64,000 nt of DNA from JACKOB01 sp024234575 (lineage in GTDB: Bacteria > Pseudomonadota > Gammaproteobacteria > Pseudomonadales > Oleiphilaceae), in the NCBI GenBank assembly GCA_051208035.1, contig JBPJFZ010000011.1, positions 62,001 to 126,000 on the forward strand, written 5' to 3'. Shown here piece after piece: positions 18,269-28,600 of the stretch; positions within the stretch are counted from its first letter, which is position 1, and every line of letters begins with the position of its first letter. Below the pieces are notes generated by a model that had not been told where the DNA came from, did no database searches, and saw only the letters and a program-made list of their open reading frames with translations. The translations under genes were made by a program, and so were the position numbers.

Positions 18269-19300
18269 ATGAAAAATAACATACTTTACATTCTAAAATA
18301 CTTAGGTTTTTTTTGGATTTGCAAGAGACTGATCCGCGAGAAACTGGTTGTGCTGGCCTATCACGGTTGTGAACTAATTGATGAGAGCTCATTTCGACCC
18401 AAACTCTTTATCAAGCAGTCAACTATCGAGAAGAGACTTCGTTATCTTACCGAAAATAGCTTTAATATCATTTCATTAAGTGATGCAACCAAACGCTTAA
18501 AAAATGGCAAGCAAGCCCCTAATTCAGTGGTAATTACTGTAGATGATGGGTGGTATTCTAGCCTTAAACTTGCTTTTCCACTGTTTGCGAAATACCAATG
18601 CCCTGCAACACTGTATTGCACAACATACTACATTGAAAAAAAACGGCCCGTACTCAATGTATTAATAGGCTATATTGTTTGGAAAACAAATCTCAACAGT
18701 GTGGATGTTGGATCGCTGTTAATAGGTTTGGAAAAGGATTCGTATCAGCTTAAAACAACAAAAGACAAGGTTGAGTTCGAAACGCAAGTCAGTCAATCAA
18801 TATTAAAACTACCAAACAATGCACAGCTTCCCGTAATTAAAAAATTGAGTTGTTTACTACAAGTAGATATTGAGTACATCTTGAAAGAGCGACTATTTTC
18901 ACTAATAGATACGGATGAGCTTAGATCTTGTGCAAGTTTAGGGGTTGATATTCAACTGCACACCCACCGTCACAGGGTACCATTAAAGAATAGTGAGTTA
19001 TTTAAGAATGAGCTGGAGGATAATGCCAGCTTTCTAATGCCATATATTCTTAACGAGCTAGAGCATTTCTGCTATCCATCGGGTGTTTACGAGCTTGAGA
19101 ATGCAAACGTATTCGAAAAACTTGGAATAAAATCGGCGACAACCTGTGAGCCTGGCCTTGTTGATCAACACACTAATCCATTTTTTATGCCTCGCTTTCT
19201 TGATGGTGAGAATATTGAGCAAATTGTTTTTGAAGCAGAGCTGTGTGGAGTTGGCCATTTTTTAAGAAAAATAAAGAGTGCAATCAACAGTCTTCGATAG
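18269..19300 (+). CDS. Polysaccharide deacetylase-like protein
   Basis: 343 residues, related to the preceding deacetylase. VITVDDGWYSSLKLAFPLF contains the DD pair (an Asp-Asp-Gly as in NodB). The metal-binding motif appears as QLHTHRHRVPL, and FCYPSGVYELENANV corresponds to the downstream YP-G motif. LAYHGCELIDESSFRPKLF near the N-terminus is family-like. It starts 68 bp after the previous stop. Sequence composition is more A/T rich than the core operon, judged by eye. Activity is likely but the middle of the protein diverges, so the substrate may differ. Confidence 0.78.
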   Translation: MKNNILYILKYLGFFWICKRLIREKLVVLAYHGCELIDESSFRPKLFIKQSTIEKRLRYLTENSFNIISLSDATKRLKNGKQAPNSVVITVDDGWYSSLKLAFPLFAKYQCPATLYCTTYYIEKKRPVLNVLIGYIVWKTNLNSVDVGSLLIGLEKDSYQLKTTKDKVEFETQVSQSILKLPNNAQLPVIKKLSCLLQVDIEYILKERLFSLIDTDELRSCASLGVDIQLHTHRHRVPLKNSELFKNELEDNASFLMPYILNELEHFCYPSGVYELENANVFEKLGIKSATTCEPGLVDQHTNPFFMPRFLDGENIEQIVFEAELCGVGHFLRKIKSAINSLR

Positions 19301-19347
19301 TTGTTCATGCGCTGTTACTTCGATCTAGATAATGCTGGAGACGAAAA

Positions 19348-20193
19348 GTGAATTCTGAAGAGTTAATTACCACATTCAGCGTTGATGAAATCATTACTGA
19401 ATTGGCGATGCAGAGAGAAGATGAGGATGTGGGGTATATTCCCCGAAAACTTGAAGATAAATTTGATAGTATCAGACGCGAATACGGTGAAGTCGCGCTT
19501 AATAAAATAAAGTCTTATATTGTTCTGGAACTGCTTAAGAGGCAGGACGTTGTATGCTCAAGCTTTAGATATCCTCAAATCATAGAGGCCCAATATGAGA
19601 AAAATGCTGATCGTATAGCGGCAATTTCTCGGGATGGTGCAGGATGGGCAGAATATAGCCAAGATGCGTACTGGAAAGATCTAGCCTTGGTGCGACGCAC
19701 GATGTTTCCCGCAGTTGCACAAATTGTCGAAAAGAATTCTGGGTTTGGTATTAGGCAAGGAATAAATTGCGGTATTTTACAGTCCATTAAATTTTTCTCC
19801 TTCTTGCTTTCGCATAAAGGTAGCAAGGGCTATTACCAAATACATACCCACCTTTCAATGTTAGAGGCGTTTAATGAAGAAGGGTGGAATGAGTGCTACA
19901 TGTGTATTGCCGAAATGCTAAAGGTTGATCCAGAGATAAAAGGTTTTTTTGGTGGCAGTTGGTTTTATGACCCAGCCCTAAAGCAAATAAGCCCCAAACT
20001 CGCTTATTTGCGGGATATTCCGCTCAGTGGTGGGGCAAGCAGCTTTCAAGTTGGTCTTGATACGACAGGCAATGCCTTTGCGACGTCTAAAACAAGACGG
20101 GCACTATTTGAGAAAGGTGATTATATTCCCAAGTCTTATTTGCTAATTTGGCCACGGAAGGAGCTTTTGGCTTGGGCTAAATCTCGCATTTAA
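19348..20193 (+). CDS. Protein of unknown function in EPS locus
   Basis: 281 residues; I do not recognise the family. GTG start with CTGGAGACG upstream. It has no signal peptide or membrane segment and looks like a soluble globular protein. The C-terminal half has striking conserved-looking blocks rich in aromatic and Gly residues: YYQIHTHLSMLEAFNEEGWN, FFGGSWFYDPALKQISPKLA and YLRDIPLSGGASSF. The ISPKLAYLRDIPL block and several His, Cys and Trp residues suggest an enzyme. It lies between a deacetylase and a membrane acyltransferase in a rightward gene series, so an EPS-related role is inferred only from position. Confidence 0.75.
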   Translation: MNSEELITTFSVDEIITELAMQREDEDVGYIPRKLEDKFDSIRREYGEVALNKIKSYIVLELLKRQDVVCSSFRYPQIIEAQYEKNADRIAAISRDGAGWAEYSQDAYWKDLALVRRTMFPAVAQIVEKNSGFGIRQGINCGILQSIKFFSFLLSHKGSKGYYQIHTHLSMLEAFNEEGWNECYMCIAEMLKVDPEIKGFFGGSWFYDPALKQISPKLAYLRDIPLSGGASSFQVGLDTTGNAFATSKTRRALFEKGDYIPKSYLLIWPRKELLAWAKSRI

Positions 20194-20282
20194 CTGCTGG
20201 GTAACTCATTTAATCTAATACGCCAGCTTGTGCACTTGAAACGCCGCCACACGCGCAAATCGCTTTAACAATAGGAAACCAA

Positions 20283-21341
20283 GTGGATCGCACCTTTTCA
20301 ATATTCTTGGATTTAACAAGGTTTTTAGCAGCGCTGCTAGTTTTCTTTCATCATGCAGAGTTTGCGCAGTTTAACGGTGGGTGGTTATCACCAATAGCAT
20401 CTTTTGGTCACGACTCAGTAATCGTGTTTTTTATTCTTTCAGGTTTTGTGATTAAGTTTGTAGCGGACCAAAAAGAGGCAGATATCTCCAGTTATATTAG
20501 TGCTAGGGCCGCGCGAATATACTCAGTAGTCATTCCATCACTTTTGTTGGTGGTCACGCTGACGTTAATCGGTGCTACTTTGCAAATTAGCCTATATGAG
20601 GATTTACTAAGTTCAGGTTGGTTACAGATACTTCTACGAAGTATTCTTTTTCTAAATCAGACTGGCAATACCATAGAAGTGCCGACCAACCCGGCTTATT
20701 GGTCGATTTGTTATGAAGTTTGGTACTACGCGTTGTTTGCGTCGTGTGTTTATTTTCAAGGACTAACCAGAGTGATCCTTATTACTTTATTCTTGTTTGT
20801 TGCAGGCTTTAAAATCGTGTTACTTTTACCAATATGGGTTGCTGGCGCAATGCTGAATATTTATCTTACAAAACGCGAAGCAAAACCAAAAATAGGCCTT
20901 ATTATTCTTTTAGTTACAGTTCCGACCTATGCGCTAATAAGAGTTTATAATGTTGACGATGCAATATATCTGTTATCCGCAAATTATCTTGGGGGAGAAG
21001 CATACGTAAATTCCGAACTTGGCTTTAGTAAAAGGTTTTTGAGTGACTACGTAATTTGTGTGATTATAACGTTGTCGTTTGTGGGCATATACCACATAAA
21101 AAAGTACTTTAGCTCGTTACTACATTACTTTGAAAACTCTATCAGAAAAATGTCGGGATTCACGTTTCAAATATACTTGTTTCATTTTCCTCTTTTGGTG
21201 TTTTTTTCGCAGTTTATACACTCAAGTATTGGAATTATTGCGGGAACGATGGCGGTCGTCTTTTTAGTTGGTATAACAACGAATCGCTTTAAGAATTATT
21301 TGTACAATAATATAAGAAGTCGGTTAGTAAAGATCATGTGA
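20283..21341 (+). CDS. Membrane acyltransferase, acyltransferase-3 family
   Basis: Integral membrane O-acyltransferase (OafA/ExoZ-like), expected to acetylate or otherwise acylate the EPS. 352 residues with about ten hydrophobic segments. The N-terminal catalytic region reads LDLTRFLAALLVFFHHAEF, with the key HH pair, followed by VIVFFILSGFVIKF, a hallmark of the family. GTG start at 20283. It is the last gene of the rightward series, before a convergent junction. The 118-bp gap that follows contains a small hairpin (TGGGAT-ATCTG-ATCCCA, 21382-21398) without a proper T tract. Confidence 0.88.
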   Translation: MDRTFSIFLDLTRFLAALLVFFHHAEFAQFNGGWLSPIASFGHDSVIVFFILSGFVIKFVADQKEADISSYISARAARIYSVVIPSLLLVVTLTLIGATLQISLYEDLLSSGWLQILLRSILFLNQTGNTIEVPTNPAYWSICYEVWYYALFASCVYFQGLTRVILITLFLFVAGFKIVLLLPIWVAGAMLNIYLTKREAKPKIGLIILLVTVPTYALIRVYNVDDAIYLLSANYLGGEAYVNSELGFSKRFLSDYVICVIITLSFVGIYHIKKYFSSLLHYFENSIRKMSGFTFQIYLFHFPLLVFFSQFIHSSIGIIAGTMAVVFLVGITTNRFKNYLYNNIRSRLVKIM

Positions 21342-21459
21342 TAGCAGTCTATCAAATCGTAGCAACTGCCAGCATGCTATTTGGGATATCTGATCCCATT
21401 AATTAAGTCGGGATTACCATTGGCATAGAATAATAGTTAGCGGTGACCGGACCGTTTTG

Positions 21460-22419
21460 TTAATCGTTTTTCGTGTTACCTAATGGGTAAACTTGCTTTT
21501 CAATTGCTTTAATAATTTGATTCAGTAAGACAGCAACAGAAACAACTAAAAGCACCGATAGTAAGAAATCTAATGTTGAAACCCCGGTAAAGTGAACAAA
21601 GAGATATCCATGTATTAGGTAAATTTCCAGTAAGTAATTTTCTAACTTTTGAATTCCAAAGCTAAACAATTTTTCTGGCAACTGGACACTGGTTAACCAC
21701 GCTGCAGTTGCAATGGAAATCGTGAAAATTAAGACGGTATTAAATTCGTTAGTTTTCAATAGCAAATTAAATAGCAAAAGTATTATGCAGCCACCAATAA
21801 CCAAAGATAAAGGGTACACGGGAGTGCACTTAATCGAGTATAGCCCGGCGGGAACACCAAGTATAAAACCAAGCATTGTTAGCCATAGCTCGTGACCCAC
21901 TTTAACGTAGGTTTCAAGTATTAACGCTGTGATTGTAGCCAAGACAGCAACAGCCAGGGCCATGGCTTTTTTCTTGCAAAGGTTGGCTAACATTGGGTAG
22001 GTGTAGTAAAACAAAAGCAGTAGTGTAAAAAACCACAGACCAGCTCCCAAACTACTTCTATTCGGGATTTGCAACCAGTTTAAAAAGCCCGATAACCCAG
22101 TGAAATGAAGCAGTGTGTGCCAATGCATCAGCGTTCCACCTTGCCACAACACAACTACAGATATAAATATAGAAATAATAATAAATCTTAAGCCAAGCCT
22201 CTTTGCTTTCTTTATCCAAAAACTAGCCTGGTCTACTTTTGTACCATATATATATGCAGTAAATAATGCCGAAGAAAAAGCAAAGATAAAAAGCCCAAAA
22301 GTTACAGGTATCCACAATATCGTATCTGTAAACCAATGGCCGGTTACCACCATAAAAATGGCCAGGACTTTCGCAAGTGAAAAGTTCTTACTGGTGTTAA
22401 GCGGAATGGCTTTGCTCAT
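21460..22419 (-). CDS. Membrane acyltransferase, acyltransferase-3-like
   Basis: 319 residues, polytopic (about nine hydrophobic segments). The start SLAKVLAIFMVVTGHWF carries the single conserved His of acyltransferase-3-like proteins. LGAGLWFFTLLLLFYYTYP and LENYLLEIYLIHGYLFVHF resemble the C-terminal family motifs (YLIHGYLFVH). It lies 43 bp downstream of the asparagine-synthase paralogue on the same strand, so the two probably form an operon. It probably O-acylates a sugar; no substrate can be assigned. Confidence 0.82.
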   Translation of the reverse strand: MSKAIPLNTSKNFSLAKVLAIFMVVTGHWFTDTILWIPVTFGLFIFAFSSALFTAYIYGTKVDQASFWIKKAKRLGLRFIIISIFISVVVLWQGGTLMHWHTLLHFTGLSGFLNWLQIPNRSSLGAGLWFFTLLLLFYYTYPMLANLCKKKAMALAVAVLATITALILETYVKVGHELWLTMLGFILGVPAGLYSIKCTPVYPLSLVIGGCIILLLFNLLLKTNEFNTVLIFTISIATAAWLTSVQLPEKLFSFGIQKLENYLLEIYLIHGYLFVHFTGVSTLDFLLSVLLVVSVAVLLNQIIKAIEKQVYPLGNTKND

Positions 22420-22462
22420 TAAACGGTCCTCAACTTCGAAAATCCCTAAATTTCATCACTGA

Positions 22463-24241
22463 TTAATGCGCTTTAATCCACATATTCAGCATAGACAAAA
22501 TCCAAACTAACTCGCCGTAGTATGAGTTTGCATCACCTTGCTGATGAAGTTTTATTGCATTCTGCAGAAACTCCTTTTTAAAAAAACCAGCAGAGCTTAA
22601 GCCCAAAACATTATCATAGGCCATCTCTTTCAGTTGGCCGTTGGTAGAAAGCCAGTGTCCGAATGGCAACCCAAAACCCTGTTTCGATTTATTAATTGTG
22701 GCATCGGGCAGAAAGCCTTTAGTAGTTTCTTTGTAAAAATGCCTTAGCTGGTTTCCTGGTAGTTTTACATTTGAGGGTACTTTTGTTGAAAGTTCGATTA
22801 AGCGGTCATCAAGCATAGGATAACGAACGTCGATACCGGCTTTGTGGCACATATTTGTCACCTTAACCAAATCGTTATCTGCGAGGGTAAATTTCCAATC
22901 AAGATAAAGCATACGGCTGAGACTATCAGCGTCTTGTGGCTGGCTGTATCGCTTATTTATTTCATTTAACGGTGTCTGCTGGTTTACACACTGCAATAAA
23001 GAATCATCAAATACCGAAACAGGATCTATTCTGTGTAAAAAATTATAGGTATATAAACGGTTCGGTAAGCCAATTTTAGCTTGCCGAACGTAACTAGCCG
23101 CTTTCCGCAAAAGTGTAATAGGGTGGTCTTCAGAGATATTATGTAAAGGTATTTCTAATAGCACCTTTCGCAATGGAGCAGGGATTTTATAGTAAAGCTC
23201 AAACACCTTTTGTTTGGCGTATCGTTCATTGCCAGCAAAAAATTCGTCACCGCCATCGCCCGCCAACATAACGCGCACACCCTGTTCGTGGGCAAATTTG
23301 GCACAATGGTAAGCTGGCAAAGCCGAGCTATTTCCAAAAGGTTCATCATAATACGCTGCTATCTCTGGTAACGAGGCAATAACATCTTCTGGTGTTACAT
23401 AATATACGTGATGCTTGGTTTTGAAGTGATCAGCCACGATCTTTGCATAGCCAGACTCGTCATAGCCCTTTGCATCAAAGCCTATGGTAAAAGTGTTAGC
23501 CTGCGCATCAGGATAAGATTTGCTGAGCATGCCAGAAACCGTTGAGCTATCTAACCCACCACTTAAAAATGCCCCCACGTGATCGGCAGGTAATCCAGAC
23601 ACTCTGTCTTTAACGCTGGACTGTAAGCTATCAAACAGCGTCTTGGAGTAATCCTTAACGTTTATGTCCGTTTGCGAAAAAGAAGGGATGTAATAAGTAT
23701 CTCGCGAAAGCGTATTTTGCTTAAACTCGATCACTTCTGCGCAAGTAATCTTGCTAACACCATCGTAGATAGTGAAAGGGGCAGGGATGCAATGGTGAAA
23801 AACGTAATTGTAAATAGCCTGGTTGTTGATCGCTGGTTTACTGGGAAGTAACGCCACAAGGCCTTTTAAATGAGATGCGAAATAGAGTTTACTGTTGTCC
23901 TGGTGATAGTAGAGCGGTACCGAGCCAATTTTATCTGACGCGAATAGTACCGTGCTGTTTTTATGCTGAATAATTATTAAAAGAAATTGCCCATACAAGT
24001 TACTGATTGCAGCTTTACCCTCTGCACTGAAGTCTTTTAATAAGTGTGCTAATGCACCAGCGCCAGAGGCTGATTTGTATTGAAAAAATGTAGAGGCCAG
24101 AAGCATGGTTGTATCTTCATTTGATGCTTTAGTAACAATTGCGCTACCAGTATCAAAATGAAAACTACTTTTGCTCATCGGGATAGTCACATCTGCCTGT
24201 TTCGTGTGCCTGTCGTCGATAAATCCTGAAAACTCAAACAT
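22463..24241 (-). CDS. Asparagine synthase-like amidotransferase lacking the Cys nucleophile
   Basis: 592 residues, homologous over its length to AsnB-type enzymes. The synthetase half is intact: AFLSGGLDSSTVSG (PP-loop 227-233), MLAGDGGDEFFAGNERY and YDEPFGNSSALPAYHC. The N-terminus reads MFEFSGFIDDRHTKQ, so Met is not followed by Cys and the class II glutaminase nucleophile is absent. No MCG motif lies just upstream in frame. LFASDKIGSVPLYYH shows that the remaining glutaminase fold is retained. Such enzymes use free ammonia or catalyse ATP-dependent amide bond formation (beta-lactam synthetase-like). One copy of the 47-bp repeat ends the upstream region. Confidence 0.85.
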   Translation of the reverse strand: MFEFSGFIDDRHTKQADVTIPMSKSSFHFDTGSAIVTKASNEDTTMLLASTFFQYKSASGAGALAHLLKDFSAEGKAAISNLYGQFLLIIIQHKNSTVLFASDKIGSVPLYYHQDNSKLYFASHLKGLVALLPSKPAINNQAIYNYVFHHCIPAPFTIYDGVSKITCAEVIEFKQNTLSRDTYYIPSFSQTDINVKDYSKTLFDSLQSSVKDRVSGLPADHVGAFLSGGLDSSTVSGMLSKSYPDAQANTFTIGFDAKGYDESGYAKIVADHFKTKHHVYYVTPEDVIASLPEIAAYYDEPFGNSSALPAYHCAKFAHEQGVRVMLAGDGGDEFFAGNERYAKQKVFELYYKIPAPLRKVLLEIPLHNISEDHPITLLRKAASYVRQAKIGLPNRLYTYNFLHRIDPVSVFDDSLLQCVNQQTPLNEINKRYSQPQDADSLSRMLYLDWKFTLADNDLVKVTNMCHKAGIDVRYPMLDDRLIELSTKVPSNVKLPGNQLRHFYKETTKGFLPDATINKSKQGFGLPFGHWLSTNGQLKEMAYDNVLGLSSAGFFKKEFLQNAIKLHQQGDANSYYGELVWILSMLNMWIKAH

Positions 24242-24248
24242 TACAATG

Positions 24249-24295
24249 TCCTAATAGTGAAGTGGGCGGTGCAATCATAATAAAAAGGTGTTGTA
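24249..24295. repeat. 47-bp direct repeat, copy 1
   Basis: 47-bp unit identical to 25514-25560 except for two bases near its left end; the right 37 bases are perfect. It lies 8 bp upstream of the start codon of the leftward asparagine-synthase-like gene, so read on the - strand it is that gene's immediate 5' leader, with a TATGAT hexamer and a TTAGGA ribosome-binding-like stretch. Together with copy 2 it brackets one acyltransferase gene. Confidence 0.9.
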
Positions 24296-24430
24296 AAATT
24301 AAGTTCTATAATAATGATTCCAAAACCTAAAGAATAAGCATAGTTAGCGCCTAATCACTAAGGCCCTTGTTAGCGATGCATTCGCTGTAAGTGTACGAAT
24401 AACCAATTTGTGTCTTATGCATTTCTAAAC

Positions 24431-25444
24431 TTATCTTTTCCCCAACGAAATAGCTAAAAGTTTGGGTGTGTATTTTTTTCCAAAGTTGTATCCAAACGTG
24501 CAAATAATCACCACTGCCACAGGACAAAGCAACCAGAATGCAAACTGAAACAACTCCCCGTCCGGTATTATTTTTAACAAACTTGCACTAACAACAAATA
24601 AAATAGGCGCATGTGCACAAAAAATAAAAAATGATTTGCTCGACTGTGAAACTATCCAACTTTCAATTTTAGTATTGCTGAGGTAGCTAAAAATTGGCCA
24701 CACAAGAAATGGCGCAACCACTCTAAAATAATTACGATTCTCAACATCAAAGTAGATAAGAGCAGAGCAACTTACCATTAGCCCTGTTAAAGCAAAAAAT
24801 CTATATTTATCAAACTTATGTAGGTCCCAATTCAAAATCGCCGCGGCACCACCGCAGCAGAAATTGATTGCCATCTCGTTTCGTAATAGAAACGCGGCAT
24901 CCAGGTCGAACCAGAAAAAAATTGATATTGCGAGTAAGCCTGCGTAGGTGAATCGAGAGATTAATTTGTATAAAAGCGGCGAAATCAGCGCGAGCGCAAA
25001 GATATCACGGAGGAAGCTCAGCGGATAATTAACAGGTGTGCCATTAAGGCCAAATACTCCGTTAAAGAAGTTATTAAGTGTTACCGGGTACGCAACGAAT
25101 GAAAACGACTGCGCATCTGCAGCTCGCATCTGAACAAAATATAGGGCAACGAAAAGCGGAAGATTCCATATAACCATGGGAATCAAAAGAGTTTCTACTT
25201 TTGACTTTAGTATTGTAGTGGTGTGTTTTCTAGGCAAGCTCTTGAAAAGCAGGTACCCCGAAACCGCAGAGAGAACTGGTACCGAAGAGCGGAAAACCCC
25301 AAACGAAAAGAAAGCCTTGATGTATTCAAAGACAGTACTAACTTCACTAACGATAATAGTAGGTGGAACATGAAGTAACACGATGCCACATATCATAATG
25401 TAGCGAGCTAAGTTAATTCTGTGGCTAACGCTGTTATCAATCAA
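24431..25444 (-). CDS. Membrane acyltransferase, acyltransferase-3-like
   Basis: 337 residues from a TTG start (25444) preceded by AGAGAGA. Polytopic, about ten hydrophobic segments. The motif SHRINLARYIMICGIVLLHV contains the expected His after the first membrane helix, and VSGYLLFKSLPRK is the family's SGF/YL block. PLSFLRDIFALALISPLLY matches the WFLRDLF-type motif of EPS O-acetyltransferases. It sits between two copies of a 47-bp direct repeat on the same strand as its left neighbours. Probable succinyl- or acetyltransferase acting on EPS. Confidence 0.85.
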   Translation of the reverse strand: MIDNSVSHRINLARYIMICGIVLLHVPPTIIVSEVSTVFEYIKAFFSFGVFRSSVPVLSAVSGYLLFKSLPRKHTTTILKSKVETLLIPMVIWNLPLFVALYFVQMRAADAQSFSFVAYPVTLNNFFNGVFGLNGTPVNYPLSFLRDIFALALISPLLYKLISRFTYAGLLAISIFFWFDLDAAFLLRNEMAINFCCGGAAAILNWDLHKFDKYRFFALTGLMVSCSALIYFDVENRNYFRVVAPFLVWPIFSYLSNTKIESWIVSQSSKSFFIFCAHAPILFVVSASLLKIIPDGELFQFAFWLLCPVAVVIICTFGYNFGKKYTPKLLAISLGKR

Positions 25445-25513
25445 TATTCATCTCTCTTGTTATCATTTTTTTGCAACTTTAAGGAATAGTGTCGAAACAC
25501 AAGCAATTCAATC

Positions 25514-25560
25514 TCCTAAAAGAGAAGTGGGCGGTGCAATCATAATAAAAAGGTGTTGTA
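25514..25560. repeat. 47-bp direct repeat, copy 2
   Basis: Second copy of the unit at 24249-24295, in the same orientation, 1265 bp further on. It lies in the divergent gap between the acyltransferase start (25444) and the large lipoprotein gene. Read on the - strand it ends in TTTTAGGAGATTG, a Shine-Dalgarno-like remnant that no longer precedes a gene start at normal distance. This suggests that a leader segment was duplicated when the acyltransferase gene was inserted or rearranged. Confidence 0.9.
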
Positions 25561-25680
25561 CAATGAAGACAAATATTAAGATACATGTATCAGCAACGAA
25601 TATGTGACCAGTCTGTTAAGATATGGCTATATTCAGGCCCTATGGAAAGAATTATGCAGGAGCAAAAAAGTGGTGGTGTT

Positions 25681-28600
25681 ATGTCTAAGCTAAGTAACTC
25701 ACGAACACAAAGATTTAGTTTACTAATCTTTAGTTTTTTAAATATCGTCTTATTAAGCGGTTGTATCGAAGAAGAAACTCCCGCTGTTAGCAGACAGGCA
25801 ACCCCCGAAACTCCAAACCTGCAAAATAGCGTGGCCGATAACCAAGTTGCGCAAGAACAAACTGCACCTAACCTGGCTTCTACAGACACCCAAAGCACTC
25901 CCGCTTTATCTGCCAAGGCTTTAAATACAGTAATAACCGACTTAACCTTTACGCGTACAGAAAACACCACAGAATACCAGCCTGTTACCCTAGGGCAGCC
26001 TTTTAAAAAAGGAGATCTCCCGGCCGGGTATGGTGTGGCTGCGGCTAGCGATGCCGGTGAGAGTATAGCCGTGCAAACAGATGTGAAGTCTACACATAAC
26101 GATGGTTCGGCACGGCATGCTGTTTTAACCTTTAATGTGCCTCCAGGGCTAAAAAACGAAAGCTTAAAGGTGAATATAAAACCAGCGCCAGCGAGTGACA
26201 GTGCGCCGTCAATGACCTTAACCGCATTAATTAATTCTGGATATGACGCAGAAGTAAATCTTCAAGTGTATTCGCTGCATCAAAAAAGCATTGCCTTTGG
26301 GGATAGAAAAGTCTCTTGGAGCGTTGGCGATGTAGTAACCCTCACAGTAAATGGAAAACGCTATACCCACACTGCAGATACCGCTGGTAATAGCTACAAA
26401 GCCGGTGAGGCAATTGCCCAAAGTTTTGCAGAGAAGGTTAGCATTGGCAATCCAGAGATCGCGGTAAGCTTCCAATACGAAACACTCACACTTATCGGAA
26501 GTAAAGGTGATTCAATCGTTGTTTCTTTTGAAAATACTGGCCAGGCACCAGTGTTAATGACTGATCAGACATTGGCTAGCACGCCCATTAACTATAAAGT
26601 CTCTGCGGTTAAGGCGCTCGAAGCCGCATCAAACAAAGGCAGCGAAATTGAATGGCTGAAAGGTCCGTTAGCATCCGAGTGGATAGTTTCAACAAACCTT
26701 AAAGATATAAATACCGGCATTGAAAACCCACACTTGGCAGTGCGCTTCCACATTAGAGCCTATGCAAACGGCGCTATAGTAAAAACGGATGTGGTTTTAG
26801 AAAATACCTGGTCTTATGTGGCCGCCCCCCAAAACTATTACTATGATGTTTCTTTGGTATCTGAAGGCAAAGTATCGTATCAACAAAGTAAGCTGCTCCA
26901 CTATGTTCATAGCCGGTGGAAAAAAACCTTATGGTACGGCGCAGAGCCGACGATAGGCGTTAAGCACAACCTGCAATACCTGCTTGCCAGTAAGCAGCTG
27001 CCCAACTACGACACGACCATTAGTATTCCACAAACTGTTTTAGATAATTTGGTTACTAACTGGACGGGCGAAAAAACAATGCCAATGCAAATAGGTGATG
27101 CAACGCCCTATATGCCAGGCACCGGCGCCCATTTAGACATTGGGCCACTCCCAAAATGGCAAGCTTTGTACCTTTTATCCATGGATACTGGGGCAAGAAA
27201 GGTAACATTAGAGTCTGCCGACTTGTCTGGAAGCTGGTCTGTACACTACCGAAACAAAGAAACAGGTCAGCCTATCACGCTTGATGAATACCCTTACATG
27301 ACCATAATCGGTAACCCGTCTGATACTTACAACCCCCAAACAGGTAAAAGTGAGGCCTTCCCAACTTGTGGTAATGTCTGTAAGAACCCCTTTACCCATG
27401 ACACCGCACATCAACCCTCTTTTGCATATTTGCCCTACGTAGTTACTGGCGATTACTACTACCTCGAAGAGCTGCAGTTCTGGGCTGCCTATAATACCTT
27501 TCAATCTAATCCTGGTTATCGGGATGCAGGCAAAGGTCTACCTAAAAGTGGTCAGGTAAGGGGAATGGCCTGGACTCTGCGTACTTTAGGGCAGGCTGCT
27601 GCCATTACGCCAGATGCTCACCCGTTAAAACCATACTTTAATAGCCAGTTGCAAAACATTATCAATTATTTCACTGATGAGTATGCACAAAATGAAAAAG
27701 CAAATAATTATGGGTTTATAACACATGGCTATGCACTTGTTTACAATGATAGTACAGGTATCGCCCCATGGATGGACGACTTTCTTACCTGGGCTATGGG
27801 TCATATTGTCGAGCTCGGCTTTGAAGAAGCTATCCCTATGTGGAGGTGGAAATCTCAATTTCCGATCGGCAGAATGACTGCGCCAGGGTACTGCTGGATT
27901 TATGCTGCGCCTTATTCACTGAATGTCCGGGCAAGTAGCGGTGATGATTTTTATTCATCTTATGCCGAGATTTACCAAAATAACGTGTCTGCAGCGGTTG
28001 AATCTTCTGAATGCGGCAGTGCTGAGATGGGGTCGATGATTGGTGGAGGGCTACGGGCCGGTGAAATGGTGGGTTATGCACAGTCACCTTCTGGTTACCC
28101 AGCAAACTTTCAACCCGCACTGGCGCTGGCCGCAGAAACCGGCCTACCCAATGCACAAAAAGCATGGCAGATATTTGCAGATAGGCCAGTGAAGCCCGAC
28201 TACAGCGCCTACCCAAATTGGGCGATAGTACCCAGAGAAACCGCAGACAACGGCACACCTGATACGGGCAGCCCAGACACTGGTAACCCAGACAACGGCA
28301 CACCTGACTCTGGCGAGCCAGACACAGGCACCCCAGATTCTGGTAGTCCCGGCTCGGGGTCGCCAGACCCCACTACACCGGGTTCTGACACGCCTACCGA
28401 AACGTATGATATTCAGTCATACCTTGGCCAAAGAGTTACGGCACGTTTAGGTGAAGTTGTCGGGCTAGCCATCAATAACTCTACGATCAGCACAAAAAAT
28501 GTATATTGGAATGTGGTAGAGCAACCTTCACAAAGCCAGGTGTTTATTGGTAATAGTTACGCGGATAAAACCTCTTTTAAAGCAGATGTTGTTGGCACCT

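Noticed and set aside
21382..21398. Hairpin at the convergent junction after the first membrane acyltransferase
   Set aside because: Only six base pairs and no T tract on either side, so not called a terminator.
28209..28391. Antisense frame of 60 codons rich in Gly, Pro and Ser
   Set aside because: It is the reverse reading of the Pro-Asp-Gly repeat linker in the lipoprotein gene and has no independent support.
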